NCBI GenBank assembly: GCA_045655325.1 | Contig: JAZOOY010000004.1 | Coordinates: 1-15,739 of the forward strand | From: UBA1738 sp045655325 | Lineage (GTDB): Bacteria > Bacillota > Clostridia > UBA1381 | Direction of reading: 5' to 3' | Length of the DNA stretch: 15,739 nucleotides | In this document: one piece after another, positions 1 through 6,999 of the stretch | Numbering within the stretch: position 1 is the first letter of the stretch | Layout: each line of letters starts with the position of its first letter | Made by a program: the position numbers and the translations under genes | Notes under the pieces: model-generated | Seen by the model: the letters and a program-made list of their open reading frames with translations, nothing else | Database searches by the model: none | Told to the model about the DNA's origin: nothing

Positions 1-627
1 GATATTAAAGTAATCCGTGAAAACCCATTTTATGATACCGATTTCCATTGGGCAAAGGATATGATAAAGGGTGTATATGAAAAAGGCATCGTAAACGGAG
101 TTATTTTAGACGAAAAGCTTATGTTTTTACCTGATAACAACATAACACGTGAAGAGTTTGCCGTTATTGTGTGTAAATATTTGGGTATTGATGTAACATT
201 GATAGAAGAGTATGATTTATCAATGTTTGCGGATAATGATCAGATTTCTGATTGGGCAAAACCATACGTTGCAGCAGCTTTTGAAGTAGGTGCTTTAAAC
301 GGAAAAGCAGATGGAGAAAACGTGAATTTTGCACCAAAAGATACCCTTACAAGAGCAGAAACTATGACTGTACTTGGAAGAATTTTGGAAGAATCTGACG
401 AAGAATACGAAGAACTTTCCTTTACAGATTCTCAAGATATTCCTGAATGGGCAAGAGAATATGTAATCAAAATGGTTAATAGAGGATTTGTGACGGGTTA
501 TGAGGATGGAACATTAAAACCTAGCGGAAATGTTCTTCGCGCAGAAGCTGCAACAATTATTTTTAAGATGACAGAATACGAAAACGAGAATACAGTAGAA
601 AATTTTGTGGAAGAAACTGCAGAATAG
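1..627 (+). CDS. SLH-repeat cell-surface protein, C-terminal part (5' end outside window)
   Basis: The reading frame is open from base 1, so this is the last 208 residues of a longer protein; the ATG at 61 is internal, because coding similarity starts before it. The visible part is three S-layer-homology repeats. Repeat 1 begins at FYDTDFHWAKDMI and ends near ITREEFAVIV. Repeat 2 starts at MFADNDQISDWAKPYV and contains LTRAETMTVLGRIL. Repeat 3 starts at SFTDSQDIPEWAREYV and contains GYEDGTLKPSGNVLRAEAATII. SLH triplets are known to anchor exported proteins non-covalently to secondary cell-wall polymers, so a surface location is inferred. The missing N-terminal part would hold the signal peptide and any functional domain, so the role cannot be named. 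A short acidic tail (ENTVENFVEETAE) follows the last repeat. The gene ends just before a strong hairpin terminator. Confidence 0.9.
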   Translation, partial: DIKVIRENPFYDTDFHWAKDMIKGVYEKGIVNGVILDEKLMFLPDNNITREEFAVIVCKYLGIDVTLIEEYDLSMFADNDQISDWAKPYVAAAFEVGALNGKADGENVNFAPKDTLTRAETMTVLGRILEESDEEYEELSFTDSQDIPEWAREYVIKMVNRGFVTGYEDGTLKPSGNVLRAEAATIIFKMTEYENENTVENFVEETAE

Positions 628-630
628 TAT

Positions 631-659
631 TAAAGTGTGCTTTTTGGCACGCTTTTTTC
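631..659 (+). terminator. Rho-independent terminator after the SLH gene
   Basis: AGTGTGC (634-640) pairs with GCACGCT (647-653), giving a 7-bp stem with one G-U pair and a six-base loop (TTTTTG). A run of T follows at 653-658. It starts four bases after the SLH stop codon and lies in the 56-bp gap before the SpoIVFB-like gene. Confidence 0.85.
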
Positions 660-683
660 ATATCATTATTTAGGTGAAAAGTA

Positions 684-1496
684 ATGATAAAATTATCAAA
701 AGGGATTTATATACATTTTACAACTGTTTTGGTGTTTGTGTTTTGTTATATTAATAGAAATCTAGAAATTTTATGCATAAGCTATGCTTTAGCGTGTTTT
801 GACCAAATTGCGCACCTTTTTGCGGCTTTATGCATAGGATTAAAGCCTTCAAGAATAGCATTTTTTCCTTTTGGCATGAATTTAAAGCTAAAAAACAGCA
901 TTATCGGGGCGTTATCTGACGAAATAATTCTTTATATGTCAGGGCCACTTTTAAATGCTGTTTTGGCTATTTTAAGCGTATTTTTTGTTAAAAATCAGTA
1001 TTTTTCCTTGTTTTATTACAATAATTTAGGGTTATTTTTATTTAATATACTACCAATACTACCAATGGACGGCGGAATTTTAATGAAAAAAATTCTGTCA
1101 GCAAGGGTAGGGTATAGGAGAAGTGAAGTAATTTTAAAATACACGTCTTTTATTTTAATTTTATTTTTAATTTTAATACAATGCTATCTATTAATAAAAA
1201 ATAAATTTAATTTTTCAATTTTATTAGCAGTAATATTTTTAACAGGAAATATTTTTACAAATAAAGAAAAATACAATTTAGAATTTACCAGAGAGTTAAT
1301 GTTTTATAAAATGAAAGATAAAAAGAAAATTAAAAGAGTTAAAGGATACCAGATTAAATGGGATGTAAATTATAAAGATTTAGCAAAAGATTTTTCAAGA
1401 TGCAATCATTATATTATTTTTAAAGAAAATAAAAACGGTGAAATAGAAGAGATATTAACTGAACGACACATCATTGAAGAAATTTTAAATAAATAG
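684..1496 (+). CDS. SpoIVFB-like site-2 protease homologue with degenerate HExxH motif
   Basis: This is a 270-residue polytopic membrane protein of the M50 (site-2 protease) family, resembling SpoIVFB, the intramembrane protease that activates pro-sigma-K during sporulation. Supporting features are the N-terminal IHFTTVLVFVF segment, the PSRIAFFPFG stretch after the first catalytic helix, SDEIILYMSGPLLN (residues 78-91) and the second zinc motif NILPILPMDGG (121-131) with its conserved Asp129. Hydrophobic segments lie near residues 11-23, 28-40, 83-101, 112-124, 153-171 and 177-191. The C-terminal 80 residues look like half a CBS domain, as in SpoIVFB. The catalytic helix, however, reads D40-Q41-I-A-H44 where active members have H-E-x-x-H. 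Only one of the two helix histidines remains, and the catalytic Glu is Gln. It is therefore probably not a protease. The start is supported by AGGTG seven bases upstream. No spoIVFA neighbour is present. Confidence 0.75.
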   Translation: MIKLSKGIYIHFTTVLVFVFCYINRNLEILCISYALACFDQIAHLFAALCIGLKPSRIAFFPFGMNLKLKNSIIGALSDEIILYMSGPLLNAVLAILSVFFVKNQYFSLFYYNNLGLFLFNILPILPMDGGILMKKILSARVGYRRSEVILKYTSFILILFLILIQCYLLIKNKFNFSILLAVIFLTGNIFTNKEKYNLEFTRELMFYKMKDKKKIKRVKGYQIKWDVNYKDLAKDFSRCNHYIIFKENKNGEIEEILTERHIIEEILNK

Positions 1497-1518
1497 GGCA
1501 TATTCTTTAAAATCAATT

Positions 1519-1550
1519 TAAGTTTGATAAATTACTCTTTATACAACTTA
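1519..1550. terminator. Symmetric AT-rich hairpin between convergent genes, possible weak bidirectional terminator
   Basis: TAAGTT (1519-1524) pairs with AACTTA (1545-1550). A 2x2 internal loop then leads to a further 5-bp A/T stem and a six-base loop. It fills most of the 51-bp gap between the converging SpoIVFB-like and DUF6873 genes and runs into the DUF6873 stop codon. There is no proper T-run on either side, so termination is a guess from position and symmetry. Confidence 0.3.
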
Positions 1551-2246
1551 GACTATTAAAATGCTACCTATATCGATTATTTCATCATTATTTAATGAAA
1601 TCACCTCTACGCCATGTTTTTTACAGAATTCTATTATTTCTTTATAATTAGTATGTAATTCTATATTTCCGTTTACAGCTAAAATCTTTTCATTTATTAA
1701 TCCTGTTGCACCACCAATGAATCCGTGTTCAAATTCTTTTAATTTAATTTCATTATCATTAACCAATAATACATCTATACCGTTTTTAATTGCTACAGAT
1801 TGAATATTTTTATCTGAAGTTATGATAGCATCATTTGAGACTACGCAGATTGAACATTTTGCGTAGCCTTGTTTTGTATTTAATAAATTTAAATGATTTT
1901 TATTTGCAAATTCAATGATTGTATCATCAGTAAAATTTTTATTACAAAAAATGTTATTTCCGACACGTGCTGCATTATATGCAATATCATATGGATATTT
2001 TTCATTTAAAATTGTTTTTCCTGGTATTACTTCTATTTCAGGCATTTTATTTTTAAAATAATCACAAACTGTAGGTTCTGCTACAATTACGTTATCGCAT
2101 AGTTTATGTACCATAATATCTGCATGACCACATATCGTGGTATAAACGTGGTCGATTTTTGGTGTCAAAACCACACAAAATCCGTATTTTTTAAGAGCAT
2201 CAGCTGTTTTAACTGATGCTCTATAGTCTAAAATTGCATATTTCAT
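1548..2246 (-). CDS. Conserved protein, DUF6873-type (GME-fold family), function unknown
   Basis: This 232-residue soluble protein has no signal peptide or membrane segment. Its conserved-looking blocks are C39-G-H-A-D43-IMVHK, YNAARVGNN (90-98), TKQGYAKCSICVV (124-136), DAIITSD (139-145), HGFIGGATGLI (174-184) and a terminal DIGSIL. From memory these match the clostridial family named DUF6873, described as having the fold of guanidino-group-modifying enzymes (amidinotransferase/deiminase-like); this assignment is recall, not a search. The conserved His, Asp, Lys and Cys in those blocks suggest an enzyme, but I cannot assign a substrate or a catalytic Cys. The start codon overlaps the ligA stop by four bases (ATGA at 2243-2246), with AGGA about nine bases upstream, so translation is probably coupled to ligA. 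The gene looks more AT-rich than ligA. Confidence 0.6.
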   Translation of the reverse strand: MKYAILDYRASVKTADALKKYGFCVVLTPKIDHVYTTICGHADIMVHKLCDNVIVAEPTVCDYFKNKMPEIEVIPGKTILNEKYPYDIAYNAARVGNNIFCNKNFTDDTIIEFANKNHLNLLNTKQGYAKCSICVVSNDAIITSDKNIQSVAIKNGIDVLLVNDNEIKLKEFEHGFIGGATGLINEKILAVNGNIELHTNYKEIIEFCKKHGVEVISLNNDEIIDIGSILIV

Positions 2247-4225
2247 GAAATCATATCCTTAAATTCTTGCTCATTTATGACTTTTACGCCTAATTTATTG
2301 GCTTTTTCAAGCTTACTGCCGGCTTCCTCACCAGCTAAGACAAAAGTTGTCTTTTTTGACACGCTTGAAGAGGTTTTTCCGCCCATTTTCTCAATAATTT
2401 CGCTAGCTTCACTACGTGTAAACTCACTTAAAGTACCAGTTAGTACAAAAGTCATATTACTGAAGCGAAAATCGGTATTTTCGTCGATTTTTTCTTCAAA
2501 ATTAACACCTGCTTGGCGTAATTTTTCAATTAATTCAAGGTTTTGTGGCTCTATAAAATAATCAACCACACTCTGTGCCATCGCATCACCAATTTCGTCT
2601 ATAGAAATTAGTTCTTCTTTGGTTAAATTAATGAGCGTGTCCATATTTTTCGCATATTTTGCAATCAATTTTGACGCTTTTTCGCCAACAAAACGTATTC
2701 CAAGAGCTGTAATCAGCTTTGAAAGTGTGTTTTCCTTTGATTTTTCAAGGGCATTTATTAGATTTTCAGCAGATTTTTTGCCCATTTTGTCCATTGTCAT
2801 AACATCCTGAGCCCCGATATAATATAAATCTGCAGCGTTTTTAATCATATCTCTTTCAAGAAGTTGCTCGATTATAGCAGGTCCAAGACCGTCTATATCC
2901 ATTGCATTTCTTGATACAAAATGTATGATGTTTCGTGTAATCTGTGCAGGACAGCTTGAGCCTGTACATCTGAATGCAGCTTCTCCTTCTTCACGAACAA
3001 CATTTGCACCGCATACAGGGCATTTTTCAGGCATTTTAAAGGCCCTTTCCTCCCCTGTTCTCTTTTCTTTCTTGACGGAAAGGATTTCAGGGATAATATC
3101 TCCTGCCTTCTGAACTATGACAGTATCCCCTATTTTTATGTCTTTTTCGTCAATATAATCCTGATTATGGAGCGTTGCACGTGAAACTGTGGTTCCTGCA
3201 ACCCTTACTGGCTCTAGAACAGCAAGTGGCGTTACAGCGCCTGTTCTTCCCACCTGAATAAGAATGTCAAGTAGCTTGGTTTCCTTTTGTTCCGGAGGAT
3301 ATTTGTACGCAATGGCCCATTTTGGGAACTTGGAAGTTGAACCAAGAGTATGTCGCATTGGGATGTCGTTTACTTTGATTACTGCTCCATCTATGTCAAA
3401 TGGCAGATTTCCGCGTTCTTCTCCAATTTCAAGTACCCTTTGGAACGCTGATTTAATATCAGGAAAAACTGATTCATTCAGGATAGTTTTAAAGCCTAAT
3501 TTCTTTAAATATTTAAGTCCGTGGACGTGATTTTCAATGACTTTTCCTTCAATTTTCTGGATATTAAACACGAAAATATCCATTTTTCGCTCTGCAGCAA
3601 TTTTAGGGTCTAACTGACGAAGAGATCCTGCTGCTGCATTTCTTGGGTTGGCAAATACAGGCTCTTCTTGTTCTTCTCTTTTTTCGTTGATTTTGCGGAA
3701 GTTTTCCTTTGAAATATAAACTTCGCCTCGAACTTCAATAAAAGGAATTTTTTCTGTAAGTTTTAGCGGTATAGATTTGATGGTTTTAAGATTTTGGGTG
3801 ACATCTTCACCAACAACTCCATCGCCACGTGTTGAACCACGGACAAATTCGCCGTCTTTGTATTCCAAGGACACAGAAAGCCCGTCAATTTTATGCTCAA
3901 CTGCGTATTCATAGCCTGAAACAACGTCTGAAACACGTCGGTCAAAATCATAGACTTCCGCTTCTGAGAATGCATCCTGAAGGCTTTCCATAGGTACTTC
4001 ATGGGTAACTTCACTAAATCCTTCACTAGCCTTTCCGCCAACTCTCTGGGTTGGTGAAAGCGGAGAAATATATTCAGGATGCTCGCTTTCAAGGTTTTCA
4101 AGTTCACGGAGCATCATATCATATTCATAATCGCATATTTCAGGATTATCTTCAATGTAATACTTTTTTGAATGGTATTCTAAAAGTTCTGAAAGCTCCT
4201 GAATTCTTTTTTGAATGTTATCCAT
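2243..4225 (-). CDS. ligA: NAD-dependent DNA ligase LigA
   Basis: LigA seals nicks in duplex DNA using NAD+, joining Okazaki fragments and finishing repair; it is essential in most bacteria. The 660 residues show the full domain set. An N-terminal NAD-binding Ia domain has YYIEDNPEICDYEYDMMLREL (residues 22-42). The adenylation domain has the active-site motif HKIDG with nucleophile Lys112, VRGEVY near 165 and IDGAVIKV near 278. An OB fold follows. The zinc finger uses C402, C405, C420 and C425. Helix-hairpin-helix repeats follow at about 440-580, and a BRCT domain at about 586-660 starts FVLTGTL and ends FKDMI. The length is normal and no key residue is missing. GGGAG, six bases upstream of the ATG, lies in the last codons of yunB, which ends two bases before, so the two genes form one operon. 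Confidence 0.98.
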   Translation of the reverse strand: MDNIQKRIQELSELLEYHSKKYYIEDNPEICDYEYDMMLRELENLESEHPEYISPLSPTQRVGGKASEGFSEVTHEVPMESLQDAFSEAEVYDFDRRVSDVVSGYEYAVEHKIDGLSVSLEYKDGEFVRGSTRGDGVVGEDVTQNLKTIKSIPLKLTEKIPFIEVRGEVYISKENFRKINEKREEQEEPVFANPRNAAAGSLRQLDPKIAAERKMDIFVFNIQKIEGKVIENHVHGLKYLKKLGFKTILNESVFPDIKSAFQRVLEIGEERGNLPFDIDGAVIKVNDIPMRHTLGSTSKFPKWAIAYKYPPEQKETKLLDILIQVGRTGAVTPLAVLEPVRVAGTTVSRATLHNQDYIDEKDIKIGDTVIVQKAGDIIPEILSVKKEKRTGEERAFKMPEKCPVCGANVVREEGEAAFRCTGSSCPAQITRNIIHFVSRNAMDIDGLGPAIIEQLLERDMIKNAADLYYIGAQDVMTMDKMGKKSAENLINALEKSKENTLSKLITALGIRFVGEKASKLIAKYAKNMDTLINLTKEELISIDEIGDAMAQSVVDYFIEPQNLELIEKLRQAGVNFEEKIDENTDFRFSNMTFVLTGTLSEFTRSEASEIIEKMGGKTSSSVSKKTTFVLAGEEAGSKLEKANKLGVKVINEQEFKDMIS

Positions 4226-4227
4226 AG

Positions 4228-4878
4228 TTATCTCCCTAAAATGCTCATATTATCGCCATAGTAAGTTGGCACAGTACCTGTTATTACAGTTTCAGCAACA
4301 GGCACCTCTGTTGTGACAGTTTCGCTTCTTGCAAATACAGAAGAAACAACTGAAACCTGCACCGAAACCATCATATAAATTTTGTGCTTCACCTGATTTA
4401 TTCCGCAGGATACAAATTCATCATCAAAATCAATTTTTGCAAATCCGTCGGTTGAAATTTTTACAGGTATTCTATATCCAAAACCCTGCAAAACTTCAAA
4501 GTTAGTTAAACTACCAATTGGTATGTAAACTGTAGACTCTTCCCCACTTTCTGCATATTCCTGTATGCTTTTTGAAAGCTTGGTTTTAAGCCGATTTATC
4601 TCAGTAGTATCGGCACTTACAGATGTTATTTTGCCATCTTCACCTTTATCTATTATTACCAAATCGGGTGAAGAAATGTCAAAGAAAACGTCATCTGTGG
4701 CTTTGTTTATGATGTCAATCGCCGTTGTTTTTGCAGCATGGGATGCCTTTTCTTCAAAAACCGGTTTAAATCTTGCTAAAACGACAAAGAAAAGGTTTGT
4801 AAAAATCAAAGAAAATGCCACAAAAAAGCAGACAAAACGTAGTTTCTTTGAAAAATTGCTATTTAGCCTAATTTTCAT
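4228..4878 (-). CDS. yunB: Sporulation protein YunB
   Basis: This 216-residue protein has one N-terminal transmembrane segment (about residues 14-35) after a basic head, so most of it should face the outer side of the membrane. It matches YunB, which is known in Bacillus subtilis as a sporulation protein expressed in the mother cell; its biochemical role is not established. Recognisable blocks are ARFKPVFEEKASHAAKTTAI just after the membrane helix, YIPIGSLTNFEVLQGFGYRIPVKI in the middle, DDEFVSCGINQVKHKIYM, and VPVAETVITGTVPTYY near the C terminus. The start is supported by AGGGTG five bases upstream. The gene is first in the unit with ligA and the DUF6873 gene, and follows the thrS terminator. 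It points to a spore-forming host. Confidence 0.9.
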   Translation of the reverse strand: MKIRLNSNFSKKLRFVCFFVAFSLIFTNLFFVVLARFKPVFEEKASHAAKTTAIDIINKATDDVFFDISSPDLVIIDKGEDGKITSVSADTTEINRLKTKLSKSIQEYAESGEESTVYIPIGSLTNFEVLQGFGYRIPVKISTDGFAKIDFDDEFVSCGINQVKHKIYMMVSVQVSVVSSVFARSETVTTEVPVAETVITGTVPTYYGDNMSILGR

Positions 4879-4894
4879 AAAATCACCCTAAGGC

Positions 4895-4925
4895 ATAATA
4901 TGAAAAAAAGCGAAAACAGTGACAA
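4895..4925 (-). promoter_or_regulatory. Putative yunB-ligA promoter abutting the thrS terminator
   Basis: On the minus strand TTGTCA (4925-4920) is followed after 17 bases by CATATT (4902-4897), a fair sigma-A match of 5/6 and 4/6. The -35 shares bases with the T-run of the thrS terminator. The same stretch also fits a mother-cell sigma-K/E pattern: AC at 4920-4919, then 16 bases, then CATATTAT (CATAnnnT). Which factor reads it cannot be decided from sequence. It is the only promoter-like signal in the 77-bp gap. Confidence 0.4.
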
Positions 4926-4947
4926 AAGGAGTGCTTTTTGGCACTCC
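4924..4947 (-). terminator. Rho-independent terminator of thrS
   Basis: On the minus strand GGAGTGC (4947-4941) pairs perfectly with GCACTCC (4934-4928) across the loop CAAAAA, followed by TTTT. It begins nine bases after the thrS stop codon. The T-run is short (four), so some readthrough into yunB is possible. Confidence 0.8.
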
Positions 4948-4955
4948 GATGTCAA

Positions 4956-6704
4956 TTAAAGTTTCTTTGTTCTGATTTCTTCTAGTAGGTCAGCAATAAA
5001 TTCGTCAACCTTGCGGCTTCCCATATCGCCATCTTTTCTTGAACGAACAGATACGCCACCTTCTTCGATGTCCTTATCGCCCAAAACAAGCATATAAGGC
5101 ACCTTTTCAAGCTGTGCTTCTCTAATCTTGTAGCCGATTTTTTCAGCTCTGTCGTCAATTTCTACACGGATTACGCCAGCTTCCTGAAGCTTTGACATAA
5201 CTTCTTTTGCATATTCGTGGTGACGGTCTGCGATAGGAAGAATCTTAACCTGAACAGGAGCAAGCCAAGCTGGGAATGCACCTGCATACTTTTCAATTAG
5301 AAGTGCTAGTGTTCTTTCGTAGCAACCAAGTGAAGTTCTGTGAATGATATATGGGTTCTTCTTCTGTCCGTCTTTGTCAACGTATTCCATACCGAACTTT
5401 TCAGCAAGCATCTGGTCAATCTGAATTGTGATTAGAGTATCTTCCTTGCCGTAAACGTTCTTAATCTGGATATCAAGCTTTGGACCATAGAATGCAGCTT
5501 CACCAACGCCAACTTTGTATGGAATTTCAAGGTGGTTAAGAATCTTTTCCATCATACCCTGAGCTTCATCCCACTGCTCGTTTGTACCGATATACTTCTC
5601 TCTGTTATCAGGATCCCACTGTGAGAATCTGTATGATACGTCTTCGTATAGACCAAGAGTTTTTAGCATATAAATAGCAAGCTCCAAACAACCCTTAAAT
5701 TCGTCCTCAAGCTGTTCTGGTGTACACATTAAGTGACCTTCAGAAATTGTGAACTGACGTACACGGATAAGACCGTGCATTTCGCCTGATGCTTCGTTTC
5801 GAAATAGTGTTGATGTTTCGTTAAGTCTCATTGGAAGATCACGATATGAACGTCCACGGTTCAAAAATGCCTGATACTGGAATGGACATGTCATTGGACG
5901 AAGTGCAAATACTTCCTTATCTTTTTCTTCATCACCTAAAACGAACATACCATCCTGATAGTGATCCCAGTGACCTGAAAGCTTATAAAGATCGCTCTTT
6001 GCCATAAGCGGAGTTTTTGTAAGCTGCCAACCTCTCTTCTGTTCTTCGTCTTCAACGTATCTCTGAAGAAGCTGAATGATTCTAGCACCCTTTGGAAGCA
6101 AGATTGGAAGTCCCTGTCCGATTATGTCAGAAGTTGTGAAAAGTTCAAGTTCACGACCAAGCTTGTTGTGGTCACGCTTTCTTGCCTCTTCTCTCTGCTC
6201 TAAATATTCATTAAGTTCGTCCTTTGACTGGAATGCTGTTCCGTAGATTCTCTGAAGCATCTTATTATGCTCATCACCACGCCAGTAAGCACCTGTTGCA
6301 CTTAGAAGCTTATATGCCTTTACCTTACTTGTGTAGTTTACGTGAGGTCCTGCACAAAGGTCAGTAAATTCACCCTGCTTATAGAATGAAATGACTTCGC
6401 CTTCTGGTAGATCGTTAATAAGTTCGATTTTGTATGGCTCATCTTTCATAAGTTCCAATGCTTCTTCTTTTGGAAGTTCAAATCGCTCAATCTTAAGATT
6501 TTCTTTAGCGATTTTCTTCATTTCAACCTCAATTTTATCAAGGTCTTCCTGAGTAAAAGTGTGTTCTGAATCAAAATCATAGTAAAATCCTGTGTCAATT
6601 GCAGGGCCAATAGCAAGTTTTGTGTCTGGGAATAGACGTTTAACTGCCTGTGCCATCACGTGTGACGCAGAGTGTCTTAATGTTTGTAGTTCGTTCATTT
6701 CCAT
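4956..6704 (-). CDS. thrS: Threonyl-tRNA synthetase lacking the N-terminal TGS domain
   Basis: ThrRS charges tRNA-Thr in the cytoplasm and hydrolyses mischarged Ser-tRNA-Thr. The 582 residues begin almost directly with the editing domain: H11-x-x-x-H15 and C117-A-G-P-H121 are the four expected editing residues. The class II catalytic core follows, with zinc ligands C273 (in RPMTCPFQYQ), H324 (SEGHLMCTPEQ) and H453 (YIIHRTSLG), and motif 2 around FRNEASGEMHG. The anticodon-binding domain starts near APVQVKILPIADRHH. Typical bacterial enzymes are about 640 residues with a TGS domain in front. Here the TGS domain is absent, and the upstream sequence is a T-box terminator, so it is not a mis-called start. 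MTCPFQ in place of the usual MNCPGH is, to my recollection, a known clostridial variant. The start is supported by AGAGGT seven bases upstream. The gene is monocistronic and T-box-controlled. Confidence 0.98.
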   Translation of the reverse strand: MEMNELQTLRHSASHVMAQAVKRLFPDTKLAIGPAIDTGFYYDFDSEHTFTQEDLDKIEVEMKKIAKENLKIERFELPKEEALELMKDEPYKIELINDLPEGEVISFYKQGEFTDLCAGPHVNYTSKVKAYKLLSATGAYWRGDEHNKMLQRIYGTAFQSKDELNEYLEQREEARKRDHNKLGRELELFTTSDIIGQGLPILLPKGARIIQLLQRYVEDEEQKRGWQLTKTPLMAKSDLYKLSGHWDHYQDGMFVLGDEEKDKEVFALRPMTCPFQYQAFLNRGRSYRDLPMRLNETSTLFRNEASGEMHGLIRVRQFTISEGHLMCTPEQLEDEFKGCLELAIYMLKTLGLYEDVSYRFSQWDPDNREKYIGTNEQWDEAQGMMEKILNHLEIPYKVGVGEAAFYGPKLDIQIKNVYGKEDTLITIQIDQMLAEKFGMEYVDKDGQKKNPYIIHRTSLGCYERTLALLIEKYAGAFPAWLAPVQVKILPIADRHHEYAKEVMSKLQEAGVIRVEIDDRAEKIGYKIREAQLEKVPYMLVLGDKDIEEGGVSVRSRKDGDMGSRKVDEFIADLLEEIRTKKL

Positions 6705-6747
6705 TTTATATACCTCTTTTCATAAAGTAAATTTGTTTTCTTAACAT

Positions 6748-6788
6748 AAAAAAACACCCCAAGAAAACATACGCTTTCTTAGGGGTGC
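6748..6788 (-). terminator. T-box-controlled terminator in the thrS leader
   Basis: On the minus strand CACCCC(T)AAGAAA pairs with TTTCTTGGGGTG. This gives a 12-bp stem with one bulged T and an eight-base loop, followed by seven T (6754-6748). It lies directly downstream of the T-box sequence and 43 bases before the thrS start. It should form when uncharged tRNA-Thr is absent. Confidence 0.92.
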
Positions 6789-6994
6789 AAATTAGCACGG
6801 TTCCACCCTAATTATGATAAATCATCACTCATTTTCTTTTAACGTAAAGGGAAACGGCAATGCCTACTAAAATTTCAGCACGCAACTCCGAAGTGGTATT
6901 CACTATTTGCCACCAAAGAAATGCTTCCAGCCACGACATTTCCTCTCTTTTTGGATTCTGCGAATAGTTACTGTCTTCATCATAGTCTTTATAC
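6748..6994 (-). ncRNA. tRNA-Thr-sensing T-box leader of thrS
   Basis: The 14-base T-box AGGGTGGAACCGTG lies at 6809-6796; its TGGA bulge would pair with the tRNA acceptor end and predicts a U discriminator. Stem I begins with a GATGAAGACAGTAAC segment (AGTA loop side). ACTATT pairs with AATAGT above the specifier loop, and GAAG pairs with CTTC below it. The specifier is ACC (Thr) at 6897-6895, within GAATACCA and followed by the expected purine. The distal part of Stem I has AGAGAGG and GGCTGGAAGC. TAATTAG and CTAATT flank the T-box as antiterminator arms. The terminator at 6788-6748 is the alternative fold. By the known mechanism, uncharged tRNA-Thr stabilises the antiterminator and turns thrS on. 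The transcript start is inferred from the promoter. Confidence 0.95.
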
Positions 6995-6999
6995 TAATA

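Noticed and set aside
659..666. CATATCAT before the SpoIVFB-like gene as a sigma-E/K -10 element
   Set aside because: No matching -35 lies at the right distance; the upstream bases are the terminator stem. It is too weak to annotate.
3763..4107. 114-codon open frame on the minus strand inside ligA
   Set aside because: It is a +1-shifted frame within the conserved adenylation region of ligA, whose own frame is intact. There is no sign of a frameshift product.
6896..6898. Reading the T-box specifier as TAC (Tyr) instead of ACC (Thr)
   Set aside because: TAC would be followed by C, whereas T-box specifiers are followed by a purine. ACC is followed by A, fits the loop between the paired helices and matches the thrS gene downstream.
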